This document shows, one piece after another, positions 1 through 8,482 of a stretch of 64,000 bases of DNA; position 1 is the first letter of the stretch, and each line of letters opens with the position of its first letter. The translations under genes were made by a program, and so were the position numbers. The notes below the pieces were generated by a model. It made no database searches, was not told the DNA's origin, and was given only the letters and a program-made list of their open reading frames with translations. The stretch covers positions 1-64,000 of the forward strand of contig NZ_SCMX01000035.1 in the NCBI RefSeq assembly GCF_005503625.1, given 5' to 3'. The stretch is from Cupriavidus sp. 2SB (lineage in GTDB: Bacteria; Pseudomonadota; Gammaproteobacteria; Burkholderiales; Burkholderiaceae).

Positions 1-106
1 ATCAGTTCGCAGTGTTGTACGAAGACCGATTTACCCACCCGCACCTCTGAGAGAATGCAGGCTTGCCAATCCATTCGACCGGCAAGCCTCTAGCTGTCCT
101 GCACAC

Positions 107-143
107 AAAAAAACTGACAGGCCCCCCGCAAGCGGGAGAGGGG
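107..143 (-). terminator. possible terminator of the heme-type cluster, built on a CTCCC palindrome
   Basis: Read leftwards, a short GC hairpin (arms 125-129 and 132-136) is followed, after about 11 bases, by seven T (A run at 107-113). It lies just past the chaN stop. The right arm, 132-143, is identical to the arm of the palindromic repeats at 17.5-17.7 kb, so this may be a degenerate copy of that repeat. The gap between stem and T run is long, so termination is uncertain. Confidence 0.35.
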
Positions 144-164
144 AGAAAACCGAGAGCGAGAAAA

Positions 165-986
165 CTACTTCGCCATCACCGCACCCTTGCATGGATCTTC
201 CCGATCCTTCGTCGGCACGCGCACCACCGTGTCATACCCCGCATCCGGCGAGTCCATCTCCAGATACCCAACGCTGATTACGCGCGCATCGTCACCCAGC
301 CAGCGCGGCACACCCACATCGCGGCGCACATGACCATTCCCCGCGATCAACACCGCACCACGGCTCGCATAAGGGCGCAGCGTTTCCGCCATCACCGCAT
401 CGCGCGCGGCCTGCGCGTTCAGCATGCCAGGCAGCATCGTCTTCGGAAAGTGACCACAGTGCCCCGCATCAAGCGTCGCGGTCTGCGCCGCAACCAAGTC
501 CGCAGGCAATGCACGATCCAATCCAAGCGCTTTCTGCTGCGACGTAGCGAACACATCACCGAATCCACCGCGCACGATCTTCGCCGCATCGGCGCGCGAC
601 AAATTCGCGGCCAATAGCGGCAAATCGTATTGCAGTGCCAGCGCGATCACCGGCTTGTAGAGCGCCCAATCCCAACCACTCTTGCCCGATGCCTGCGCGA
701 TCACGTAGTCCACATCGCGCGGACGCTCACGGCGCGCACGATCGATGTCGGCCTGGCGCTCGCGGTCGAACTGCTCCATCGCGATGGCCGGGCGCCAGCC
801 CGCTTCCACCGCGCGCGTCAGGGCCTGCAGGCGCTGTTGCTGCGCGGCGGCGCTGTCATGCACTTCGCCCAGCAGCACATAGGACTTGCCCGCAAAGCGC
901 TGGCCGATGGTGTCGGGCGTGGGGGCGGTGGTGGCGCACGCACCAACAACAACAGCCGCGGCAAGGCAGATGAAAGTACGAATCAT
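165..986 (-). CDS. chaN: ChaN-family heme-binding lipoprotein
   Basis: 273 residues with an N-terminal lipoprotein signal (hydrophobic stretch ending in VVGAC, Cys16), so probably anchored to a membrane and facing the periplasm. The body matches the ChaN (DUF399) fold, including the early LLGEVHD motif and an AMEQFDRERQ motif. Campylobacter jejuni ChaN is an iron-regulated lipoprotein that binds heme, so a heme-handling role is expected. The ATG overlaps the stop of the DUF2149 gene by four bases (ATGA), so the two are translationally coupled. It is the last gene of the Fur-box cluster. The family call is firm; ligand and membrane are inferred. Confidence 0.88.
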   Translation of the reverse strand: MIRTFICLAAAVVVGACATTAPTPDTIGQRFAGKSYVLLGEVHDSAAAQQQRLQALTRAVEAGWRPAIAMEQFDRERQADIDRARRERPRDVDYVIAQASGKSGWDWALYKPVIALALQYDLPLLAANLSRADAAKIVRGGFGDVFATSQQKALGLDRALPADLVAAQTATLDAGHCGHFPKTMLPGMLNAQAARDAVMAETLRPYASRGAVLIAGNGHVRRDVGVPRWLGDDARVISVGYLEMDSPDAGYDTVVRVPTKDREDPCKGAVMAK

Positions 987-1339
987 GGTTTGGGGGCTTC
1001 AGGTTGTTGCGATGACGACGATTGCACAGCGTGAGTCTCCGGCACATACACCATCGACCCATCCTTCATGCGATACGCGACGCCGGCCTTGATGCCGTCG
1101 CCCGATCCCACTTGCCCGCTCGCCTGATAGCGGACAATTTTCTCGCCCTGGCGCGACACGATTTCCATGTTCGGCTTGCCCGGGTTCGTGATGATCGTCA
1201 CATCTTCATGGGTGAACGGATTCAGCGGATTCTGCGCGATGGTCACCAGCAGCGCGGCAATCACCACCAAGAACACATCGATCAGGTTCACCACCGACAG
1301 GATCGGATCGTCGCCCTCGCTTTCTTCGAGGAACTTCAT
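983..1339 (-). CDS. DUF2149 protein, probable ExbD/TolR-like motor subunit
   Basis: 118 residues from the ATG at 1339, which overlaps the stop of the upstream channel gene as ATGA; a longer in-frame start at 1354 would lie inside that gene and is less likely. It has one transmembrane segment near the N-terminus, with an acidic residue (Asp21) in NLIDVFLVVIAALL, followed by a small extracytoplasmic domain. That layout and the position of the Asp match ExbD, TolR and MotB, in which the membrane Asp carries protons. The protein is shorter than ExbD (about 140). Neighbours on both sides overlap by four bases, so the three genes act together. The DUF2149 call is good; the ExbD-like function is inference. 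Confidence 0.8.
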   Translation of the reverse strand: MKFLEESEGDDPILSVVNLIDVFLVVIAALLVTIAQNPLNPFTHEDVTIITNPGKPNMEIVSRQGEKIVRYQASGQVGSGDGIKAGVAYRMKDGSMVYVPETHAVQSSSSQQPEAPKP

Positions 1340-1845
1340 TCGTCGGCCTCCCACGTCGGGCGCGACTGGCCGAGCCAGACCAGTTCCTCGGCCAGCCAGC
1401 GGCGACGCACGTTGACCACCCAGAACGTGATGCTGGCAGCGATGAGCGCCAGGATCACCGCTGAAAACGCAATCGTCAGGTTCTCGCCCACATTGGCGAG
1501 GTTGCCACCCGACAGACTCTTCAGTGCGGGCCCCATCGGGATCATCGTGGCCACCAGCCCCAGCATTGGCGCCACGCGCGTGGCGATGCGCGGACGCTCC
1601 AGCAGCTTGTGCGCCGCCACGTCGAGCGCGTCAGAGTGGCTCACCTTGTGCCGGCGCGCCCAGGCCACCAGCACGTAGCCACGCCCCGACTCCATCGGAT
1701 GGCGGCCACGCAGCCACGCCTGCATCGCAAAATCGCCGAGCGCCCAGAACGCATAGAGGAACAGCAGGCCGATCAGCGCCAGCGTCGGGTACAGAAACAT
1801 CTGGCCGACGTCATACATCAGGGTTTCAAGCAAAGTAGGAGTCAT
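1336..1845 (-). CDS. MotA/TolQ/ExbB proton channel family protein
   Basis: 169 residues with three predicted membrane helices (about residues 14-38, 95-115, 125-150). The APMLGLVATMIPMGPAL stretch is the family signature of the ExbB/TolQ second helix region, which lines the proton path. It is short for ExbB (220-240), with a reduced cytoplasmic loop. Placed between a CobN-like chelatase and a DUF2149 protein with an ExbD-like membrane Asp, it probably forms a dedicated ExbBD-type motor for this cluster rather than serving TonB in general. No tonB gene is in the window. Confidence 0.85.
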   Translation of the reverse strand: MTPTLLETLMYDVGQMFLYPTLALIGLLFLYAFWALGDFAMQAWLRGRHPMESGRGYVLVAWARRHKVSHSDALDVAAHKLLERPRIATRVAPMLGLVATMIPMGPALKSLSGGNLANVGENLTIAFSAVILALIAASITFWVVNVRRRWLAEELVWLGQSRPTWEADE

Positions 1846-1917
1846 GATATCTATGCGAGTAATACTTGATGCTAATTTATACGATTAAAAATTCTTAATT
1901 TGGATATTCGACACATC
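1846..1917. other. AT-rich gap between cobN-like and exbB-like genes
   Basis: These 72 bases are strongly AT-rich within a roughly 65 percent GC region and contain a near-palindrome, ATTAAAAATTCTTAAT. It could hold an internal promoter for the exbB-DUF2149-chaN trio. No clear -35/-10 pair or Fur site was identified. Confidence 0.4.
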
Positions 1918-4900
1918 TCAATCCGTCAGTCGCCGTCGTGCGCTGAGGGCTCCGCCGATCAGCGCTGCGGCCAGCGCGATGCCACCCGCCAGCCAAGATA
2001 GCACTGGCACAAGCGCCGCAGCAGGCGGTTTGCGCACTTCGAGCCGCATGCCTTGGACGGGCTGCGGTTGAGGCTGGGCCGACGCAGCGGGAGCCGGAGG
2101 TGTCGGTTCCCCTGCCTTCGCTGCGGGCGGCGCAGCGCGCGGGGGCACCGGTGCAGCAGGCGTCTGCATGCCATACCCGGCCTGCGCCGTCGCCACTGTC
2201 TTCCGATACGCATTGAATTGCCGATTGCCGCTGCGGATATCGTGATCCTTTGCGAGCGCGTCATATCGTTGCGCCAAGGTCTTCAACATCGCGGCGTCGG
2301 CGCGCCAGTAGCCCTTGCGCGCGGCCTCCATCATGCGTTCGATGACCTGGGCCTGTGCCTGCGGCGCGTGCTGCGCGAACCATTCGTTCAACCCGAGCTT
2401 GTGCTTGTCATTGACGTAGACCTCCGCGAACTCGGTCCACTGGTCGTCGCGCACGATCTCGGGCGAGGTCGCCGTCCACCCCCAGAAGTTATTCACGGTA
2501 TCGAGCACGTTCAACGCGCCGCTATAGCCCTCGGCCTTCATGCCTTCGATCCAGCCCGGATGGAAGTAACGCGTGCGCAGTTCCGTAGCGAGAAAGCCCG
2601 CCGCCGTCTCGGTCTTCGCATGATTGGCATCGCGCAGATTCGAGATCAGCAGCTCGGGCGCCCTGCCTGTCAGGTGCCGCACCGCGAGACCGATGCCGCC
2701 GAGATACTGGAAGGGATCGTCCGTGGTCAGCATGCCGTAGAGATTGGAACTGCGCGCCAGCAGCGCACCGTCCACGCCCTTGAGATTCTCCGCATAGAGA
2801 TTGGTCTGCGGCAGCTCCTCGCCCCAATGCTTCTCGTCGGGACCGTAGGCGTATTGCATGCGCGCGAGGTAGACATTGGCGAGCTTTGCATCGGCGGCCT
2901 TGCCACTGCCAAACGAATCGGTCGCTTGCGTGGCATCGTCGAGACCCGTGCCGTAGTTGCCCGATTCGCTCGCGAAGATGCGCGTGACGGCCAGCCCGTC
3001 GAGCCGATCCTGCGGCACGCCCGCCTTCACCAACTGCGCGCGCATCGCACGCGTATTCGCGGCTACGTTGTTGTCCGCTTCCGGCTGCGCCGCCGCCAGC
3101 TTCACCGCTTCCGCGAGCCACTTCATGAGGTTGGGGAAATGATCGCGATAGAGGCCCGTCGCCGACAACACCACATCCACACGAGGACGTCCGAGTTCGC
3201 TCGACGGTATCGCCTCCACACCGGTCACGCGGCCACCGTCATCCCATTTCGGACGAATGCCGAGCACGGCCATCGCCTGCGCTTCGAGCATGCCCTGATG
3301 GCGCATGGTCTCCACACTCCACAGCGAAAACGCGAGCTTCTTCGGCCACTGGCCATGACGCTTGCGCCAGTCCGCGATCATCGCTTCCGCAGCGGCCTGT
3401 CCAGCCTTCCACGCTTCGCGGCTCGGCACTTTTGAAGGATCAAAGCCATAGAGATTGCGGCCCGTGGGCAACGCATCGGGATTGCGTACGGGATCGCCAC
3501 CCGTACCGGTCTTCACGTACTGTCCCGAGAGCGCGGTCAACAATGCTTCGGCCTCCGGCTGCGCGTCGAGGCTCACATACAGTTGCCGCGCGCGCTGCAT
3601 GTCCTCGCGCTGCTTCGGATCGGACAGTGTGTCGAGCGGCGTGTTCCCGATGACATAGCGATGCACCATTGCATAGGGTGCGGTCTTCGTCAGTTGCGCG
3701 AAGTCCACCGCGAACAGTTCTTCGGGCTCCTCGGGGAACACGCGCTTGAGCCAGTCCCTGCCGAGCATCGCCATCGTCGTGAACAGTCTCAAGCCCTCGT
3801 CCTGCGAGTGTCCCAACGTGTGCAGCCCATAAGGTTGCAGCGTGCCGCCGAGATCGTGCAGGTGCGTGTGCAGCGCATCGAGATACACGACGAAATCCTT
3901 GCGCGCACGCGCCTCGGTCCAGCCCATGTCTTCGAACACATGCATCGACTTGCTGCGTGCGAGGATGTCGGCTGCGAGCGTGTCCTTCACCGCGCCCTCG
4001 TCCTGTGCGAGGTACGCGTGCAGTTGATCGTGAAGATGCGTCAGGTCGGTGTGCAGCCCTGCGGGCCGGAACGGTGGCGTCTGATGGCTGACGATCACCG
4101 CGCGGCCACGTCGCTTGGCCTGGATCGCCTCGCCCACGTCATCGACGATATAGGGATAGATGACCGGGACATCGCCGAGCACGAGGTAGGGCGCATCGGT
4201 CACGGCCAGCGCGCGCTCCTTGCCCGGCGTCCACTCCTGCGTGCCATGCGTGCCGTAGTGCACCAGCGCGTCGCGGTCCTGCCGGGCCCACAGGTAGGCA
4301 GCCATGTAGAAATGGTTCAACGGCGTCTTCGTCGAGTGATACAGCGCTTTCTCGTCGGTGGCGCTGCGTTCGCCGCGCGGCGGCACCGGCATCAGCGCCA
4401 CGTTGCCAACCTGAAGACGTGGAATCACGAAACCCGGCTCGCCATTGCGCGTGGTGGCCATCGACGATTGCTCGGGCTGTCCCCAGCGCTGCGTCACGCT
4501 GTCACGCAACGCGGCGGGCTGCGCATCGAACCATGCGCGATAGCGCGACATCGGCATCCACACCGCGTGGTCGGATGCGAGCAGCGGTTGCAGTGTGCCG
4601 GTGCGATAGAACGGCGCCAGCAGTGCACCGAGTTCGCGTTGCAACGTCGTTTCATCGAGCGTGTCTGTGCGATAGCCCGTCGCCTGCAATGCAGCAAGCG
4701 TACTCGCAAGGCTGCGCGGCAGATTAAGAAACGATGCAGACAGATTCTTCTCGCCGGACGGGTAGTTGTAGAACAGGATGGCCACGCGCTTCCCGGCATT
4801 TGGCGTGGACTGCAACCGCGCGAGCGCGACCGCCTTGCCTGCCACGGCATCGACCTGCTCCGGAATGCCGACGATTGCGCCATCGCGCTTCGACGTGGCG

Positions 4901-5895
4901 GCGGCGAGCATCGGGTCCATCACGCCTGCTAGTTCGGGCTGCACGAGATAGAAGGGCGTATCCGTCAGGCTGATGCCATGTGGATCGGCAGCCCAATCGG
5001 CGGCATCGCCCTTGCGATAGGGCATCACCTGCAACACCGGCACACCGAGTGTTTCGAACTCGGCCTTGCGTCCCTGCGGATTGAGCATGATCTGCCCATT
5101 GATCAGCACATCGACGAGGCGCTTGCCATCCGGCGCCACCATGCGCGTGATGGCATCGGCTTCCATGATCGGGCCATAGAAGACGAGGGCGCGTGCGTGA
5201 CGCGATTCGATGCGCGCGATCAGGTCATCGATGAACGCGCTGTCGAGGCCCGACACATAGGCTTGGTGGATGGCGATGCCGATCACCGGCATACCGTCTG
5301 CACCCGATGCTTTCAACGCTTCCGCAGGCGTGGTCGTGATGACGTCTGGCAAGCGGGGATGGTAGTACGCCGCCTTCGGAAATATCACCGGCGGCGGGAT
5401 CGATGCATCCGCGCGCAAGCGAAACTGCGCGGACGCCACGGTGCGCAGCATCGCATCGAAGTTGGCGCGGCCACCGTTCGCGTAGTAGGTCTGCATGCGC
5501 TTTGCCAAGGCATCGTCGACACCGTGTGCCTCGTATCGATCCGTCGCCAGCAAGACGCGCGGCGTGGTCGATGTGGTCCACAACGGACCGAGTTGCGCGA
5601 GCATCGCCGTGACGATATGGTCGCGCGGCGCATCGACGATCAGCAGGTCCGTCTTCGTCGCAAAGCTACCGAGTTCCTGCGCGGAGAGCTTCTCGATATA
5701 GCGCGCCTCCAGCGTCATGCCGTGCTGCGCGGCCATCTCGCGCAGGGGTTCGAACTTACCGGCGGGCACCGGCGATGCGGTCAGGATGTGGATGCCCGGC
5801 GCGGCGGCATGCGCGGACATCGCCATCATCGCGGCCAGCAGCCACCCCAGGAACGCCAACCACCGCGCCTTTGCCGATAACAATTGTTGAAACAT
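1918..5895 (-). CDS. CobN-like chelatase, secreted and membrane-anchored
   Basis: 1325 residues from the ATG at 5895, which has an ideal ribosome site (AGGAGGAG, bases 5900-5908); an upstream in-frame ATG at 5925 has none. The protein matches the large CobN/BchH-type chelatase subunit over almost its whole length. It begins with a signal peptide (hydrophobic to about residue 30, ending AHA) and ends with a Pro/Ala linker, one membrane helix and a basic RRRLTD tail. The chelatase domain should therefore sit in the periplasm. Classical CobN is cytoplasmic and needs the CobST ATPase; no cobS or cobT is here and ATP is absent from the periplasm. Next to a TonB receptor, an ExbB-like channel and ChaN, it resembles HmuS of Bacteroidota hmu loci, reported to remove iron from heme. 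Heme demetallation is inference; another metal-tetrapyrrole is possible. Confidence 0.88.
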   Translation of the reverse strand: MFQQLLSAKARWLAFLGWLLAAMMAMSAHAAAPGIHILTASPVPAGKFEPLREMAAQHGMTLEARYIEKLSAQELGSFATKTDLLIVDAPRDHIVTAMLAQLGPLWTTSTTPRVLLATDRYEAHGVDDALAKRMQTYYANGGRANFDAMLRTVASAQFRLRADASIPPPVIFPKAAYYHPRLPDVITTTPAEALKASGADGMPVIGIAIHQAYVSGLDSAFIDDLIARIESRHARALVFYGPIMEADAITRMVAPDGKRLVDVLINGQIMLNPQGRKAEFETLGVPVLQVMPYRKGDAADWAADPHGISLTDTPFYLVQPELAGVMDPMLAAATSKRDGAIVGIPEQVDAVAGKAVALARLQSTPNAGKRVAILFYNYPSGEKNLSASFLNLPRSLASTLAALQATGYRTDTLDETTLQRELGALLAPFYRTGTLQPLLASDHAVWMPMSRYRAWFDAQPAALRDSVTQRWGQPEQSSMATTRNGEPGFVIPRLQVGNVALMPVPPRGERSATDEKALYHSTKTPLNHFYMAAYLWARQDRDALVHYGTHGTQEWTPGKERALAVTDAPYLVLGDVPVIYPYIVDDVGEAIQAKRRGRAVIVSHQTPPFRPAGLHTDLTHLHDQLHAYLAQDEGAVKDTLAADILARSKSMHVFEDMGWTEARARKDFVVYLDALHTHLHDLGGTLQPYGLHTLGHSQDEGLRLFTTMAMLGRDWLKRVFPEEPEELFAVDFAQLTKTAPYAMVHRYVIGNTPLDTLSDPKQREDMQRARQLYVSLDAQPEAEALLTALSGQYVKTGTGGDPVRNPDALPTGRNLYGFDPSKVPSREAWKAGQAAAEAMIADWRKRHGQWPKKLAFSLWSVETMRHQGMLEAQAMAVLGIRPKWDDGGRVTGVEAIPSSELGRPRVDVVLSATGLYRDHFPNLMKWLAEAVKLAAAQPEADNNVAANTRAMRAQLVKAGVPQDRLDGLAVTRIFASESGNYGTGLDDATQATDSFGSGKAADAKLANVYLARMQYAYGPDEKHWGEELPQTNLYAENLKGVDGALLARSSNLYGMLTTDDPFQYLGGIGLAVRHLTGRAPELLISNLRDANHAKTETAAGFLATELRTRYFHPGWIEGMKAEGYSGALNVLDTVNNFWGWTATSPEIVRDDQWTEFAEVYVNDKHKLGLNEWFAQHAPQAQAQVIERMMEAARKGYWRADAAMLKTLAQRYDALAKDHDIRSGNRQFNAYRKTVATAQAGYGMQTPAAPVPPRAAPPAAKAGEPTPPAPAASAQPQPQPVQGMRLEVRKPPAAALVPVLSWLAGGIALAAALIGGALSARRRLTD

Positions 5896-5932
5896 CGTGT
5901 CTCCTCCTGATGGCTTGTGCGTCATGCGTGCG

Positions 5933-8194
5933 TCAGAACGCGACCTTGACGCTGGCCGCCACCGTCCGGCCTGGTTGTGTATAGAAATCGAGGCCAGGGT
6001 CTGTCGCGGTCACGCCGGTCTGGCGCACATCGCCCCAGAGCCAGTACTTCTTGTCGAACAGGTTGTTGATCGCGAGCGTCAGCGTGGCGCGCTTGCCGAA
6101 GCGCCACCATGCCTGCAGATCGACCACGCCATAGCCACCAGGCTTGAAGTACTGCGTGCGCGAATCGTCCGTGCGCGTCACGGCCTTCGCACCGCGCCAG
6201 CGCAGTGCGGCACCGGGACCATCCTCACGCTGCGGCTCCCATGTCAGCCCTGCCGATGCGCGCAATGGCGACACCGTATTGAGCGGCTGATCCTTCTGCT
6301 GGTTCGTGCCATGCGCATACGCTACCGCGCCATCCACGCGCCACTGCGGCAGGAAGCGCCACGATCCACGCCACTCTGCACCATAGATGCGCACCTTCGA
6401 TTGATTGCGGTACTGGTAGGTAGCGCGCATGCCAGACAGGCACGACGGATCGGACGGACAACGGAGCATCACCTGTTCGATGAAGTCCGTGTAGCGATTG
6501 TCGTACATGGCCACGCTGCTCTGCACGGTGTCGCTGGTGTAGCGCACGCCCACTTCGAACGAGCGGCTTTTCTCGGGGTCAAGATCGCCATTCGGCGCTG
6601 CGCCGTAGCCCTGCACCGGATTGCGGAAGCTGCCGTTGATCTCGCGATAGCTCGGCGCGCGATAGCCAAACACGTATTGCGCCCACACGTTGATGCGATC
6701 CGTCGCCTGCCACAGTGCGGACAGCTTCGGCGACAGGTTCGAATCGCTCTTGTCGATAGGCGCCTTGCCGTTTGCGCTGTGATACAGCGAATCGTCATCG
6801 GGACCGAGCGAGTACTGGTCAAAGCGCAGGCCCGGCGTCAGCGTGAAACGGCCATCGAAGAAACGCAGTTCGTCCTGCACGAACACACCGATCTGACGCG
6901 TCTCGCCCTTGGGGAAATCGTGCAGCGGGAAGTTCTCGCCAGCCAGCGATTTCACAGTGGTACCGGTCGTGGTGTTGACCACGGTCGCGTCGCGCATTTC
7001 CTCGGATGTCGTCTGAAGAAAATCCACGCCGCCGATCAGCCGATGCTCGACACTACCCGTGCGAAAACCCTTGTCGGCCTGCACGTTGAAGCCGGTCTGC
7101 GCTTGTTCGAAGCCGAAATCGAGTCCCACATTGCAGAGGTTTCTGCCAGGCCGCGTGCCCGAACATCCCGCGCTGGTGCCGCTGCGCACCTGATCGGTAT
7201 GCGTGCCCGAATCGCTCTGCTGGTAGTACACCGATGCCGTGAGCCGATCGAGCACCGCATTGGCAGGACGCCATTCGTAATCGAGCGAGATACGGTCGCG
7301 TTTCATCTCCTCCGTGCCATCGGCCTGCGTCACGCGAGGCAGCGCGGGCGTGAGGCGCAGCATGTTCGTGCTGCTGTGCGCATCGCGCCGCTCATAGGTC
7401 AGGCGGAAACGTTGCCGGGGCGTGGCGTTCAGCACCACCTTGCCAAGATAGGCATTGGTCTCGCCGCGCTGCGGATTCGGTGTGGTGCGGTAGATCGAGG
7501 TCGAATCGTTCGCACCCATGTTCTGCATCTCGTGCGACGTGCGGTGCGCGTACATGAACAGGCCCTGCACCGTGTCGTTGCCGCCGGCCACGCCCACGGT
7601 CTGGCGGAAGCCGTCATCGATGCCATTCCATTCGAGCCCCGCTTCGGCACCAGCTTTCTTACCGCGCATCAGATCCACGGGATCTTTCGTCGCATACGAC
7701 ACCACGCCGCCGATGGCATCGGAACCATAGAGGCTCGATGCGGGACCACGTAGTACTTCGACGCGTTTCAGGAACGAGAACTCCGGCGCCTCGCGCGTGG
7801 ATGTCGAGATATTCGACGGCCCGCCCCCGCTGTAGTAGTCGGGCAGGCGTACGCCATCGACCATCTGTAGCACCCGGTTGTCTTCGATGCCCCGGATGTT
7901 CACGCTGCCCGCGCCAAAGCGGCGACGGTCGCGCGGCACGTCGATGTCGGGTTCGTCGGCAAAGAGGCCGGTCTCGTCAACGGGCATGGCCTGCCCGATC
8001 CTGCGCGCGTCTTCCACCGTGATGGTGGACGCCACCGCATCGGCGCGTTCCTCGGTGCGCGTGGCGGTGACCACCACCTCCCCGAGTTGCCGCACCTCCT
8101 CGGCACATAGCGGTGCGCTCAGCATGGCGCAAAGTGTGGCGACAGGTGTCGTCCTGAAATTGGCGCATGAGCGCGCCAGCCAACGGCATGTCAT
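5933..8194 (-). CDS. TonB-dependent outer-membrane receptor, heme/hemoglobin type
   Basis: 753 residues: signal peptide (about 1-31), plug domain (about 45-170, with LGEVVVTATRTEE and VNIRGIEDNRVLQMVDGVR) and a 22-strand barrel ending in VKVAF with the terminal aromatic residue. FGYRAPSYRE followed by NGDLDPEKSRSFEVG corresponds to the FRAP and NPNL boxes of heme receptors. The His usually found between those boxes is not present here, so the ligand could be another tetrapyrrole. A strong purine-rich ribosome site precedes the ATG. It is the first gene after the Fur box and lies 37 bases before the cobN-like gene, so it is expected to be iron-repressed. Confidence 0.88.
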   Translation of the reverse strand: MTCRWLARSCANFRTTPVATLCAMLSAPLCAEEVRQLGEVVVTATRTEERADAVASTITVEDARRIGQAMPVDETGLFADEPDIDVPRDRRRFGAGSVNIRGIEDNRVLQMVDGVRLPDYYSGGGPSNISTSTREAPEFSFLKRVEVLRGPASSLYGSDAIGGVVSYATKDPVDLMRGKKAGAEAGLEWNGIDDGFRQTVGVAGGNDTVQGLFMYAHRTSHEMQNMGANDSTSIYRTTPNPQRGETNAYLGKVVLNATPRQRFRLTYERRDAHSSTNMLRLTPALPRVTQADGTEEMKRDRISLDYEWRPANAVLDRLTASVYYQQSDSGTHTDQVRSGTSAGCSGTRPGRNLCNVGLDFGFEQAQTGFNVQADKGFRTGSVEHRLIGGVDFLQTTSEEMRDATVVNTTTGTTVKSLAGENFPLHDFPKGETRQIGVFVQDELRFFDGRFTLTPGLRFDQYSLGPDDDSLYHSANGKAPIDKSDSNLSPKLSALWQATDRINVWAQYVFGYRAPSYREINGSFRNPVQGYGAAPNGDLDPEKSRSFEVGVRYTSDTVQSSVAMYDNRYTDFIEQVMLRCPSDPSCLSGMRATYQYRNQSKVRIYGAEWRGSWRFLPQWRVDGAVAYAHGTNQQKDQPLNTVSPLRASAGLTWEPQREDGPGAALRWRGAKAVTRTDDSRTQYFKPGGYGVVDLQAWWRFGKRATLTLAINNLFDKKYWLWGDVRQTGVTATDPGLDFYTQPGRTVAASVKVAF

Positions 8195-8334
8195 CGGTTT
8201 TTCCCCCTGATGGAAAGCGATAACGCTGGCTGGCTGAAATGCCGCGTGGCCGATGAGGTCCTCGCGTCAGGGGGCGGATGGCTGGCATGCGTGCACGGCG
8301 GGCCCTGTGGTTGGTGTGTGGGTGTCTCGCCGGA

Positions 8335-8353
8335 AACGAGAATTATTCTCGTT
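8335..8353 (-). promoter_or_regulatory. Fur box upstream of the TonB receptor
   Basis: AACGAGAATTATTCTCGTT is a 19-base dyad, symmetric except at the centre, and contains GAGAAT-N-ATTCTC, the core of Fur sites in proteobacteria. It sits about 140 bases upstream of the receptor start and overlaps a promoter reading into the cluster, so Fe-Fur would block polymerase. No cobalamin riboswitch motif is visible in the 8195-8482 gap. Confidence 0.85.
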
Positions 8354-8370
8354 TATTTCCGAATCGACAA
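8342..8370 (-). promoter_or_regulatory. sigma-70 promoter of the heme-type cluster
   Basis: On the minus strand, TTGTCG (complement of 8365-8370) and AATAAT (complement of 8342-8347) are separated by exactly 17 bases. The -10 lies inside the Fur box, the normal arrangement for iron repression. Predicted from sequence alone. Confidence 0.55.
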
Positions 8371-8450
8371 GAGCCGTTGTGCAAGGTGCCCTGTTGTTGT
8401 TGGAGAACGACGAGGCGCGACGGGGAACGATCGGAAAAGACTGACTCCCG

Positions 8451-8468
8451 CTCCCGCCTGCGCGGGAG
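8451..8468 (-). terminator. hairpin after the RND pump operon
   Basis: CTCCCGC (8451-8457) pairs with GCGGGAG (8462-8468) across a 4-base loop. Reading leftwards it is followed some 10 bases on by a short T run (complement of AAAA at 8435-8438). It lies 14 bases past the end of the permease gene and shares its sequence with the CTCCC-type palindromes of 17.5 kb. Probably a terminator. Confidence 0.45.
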
Positions 8469-8482
8469 GGGAGCAGGGAACA

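Noticed and set aside
2053..3435. 460-codon open frame on the plus strand, opposite the chelatase gene
   Set aside because: It is a shadow in a GC-rich gene; the product is Arg/His-rich without any known motif.
1918..5895. CobN as part of cobalamin biosynthesis
   Set aside because: It is exported, has a membrane tail, lacks cobS, cobT and any other cob gene nearby, and stands behind a Fur box without a B12 riboswitch motif.
8195..8334. Cobalamin riboswitch before the receptor
   Set aside because: No B12-box-like core or matching folds seen on the minus strand; the Fur box explains regulation.
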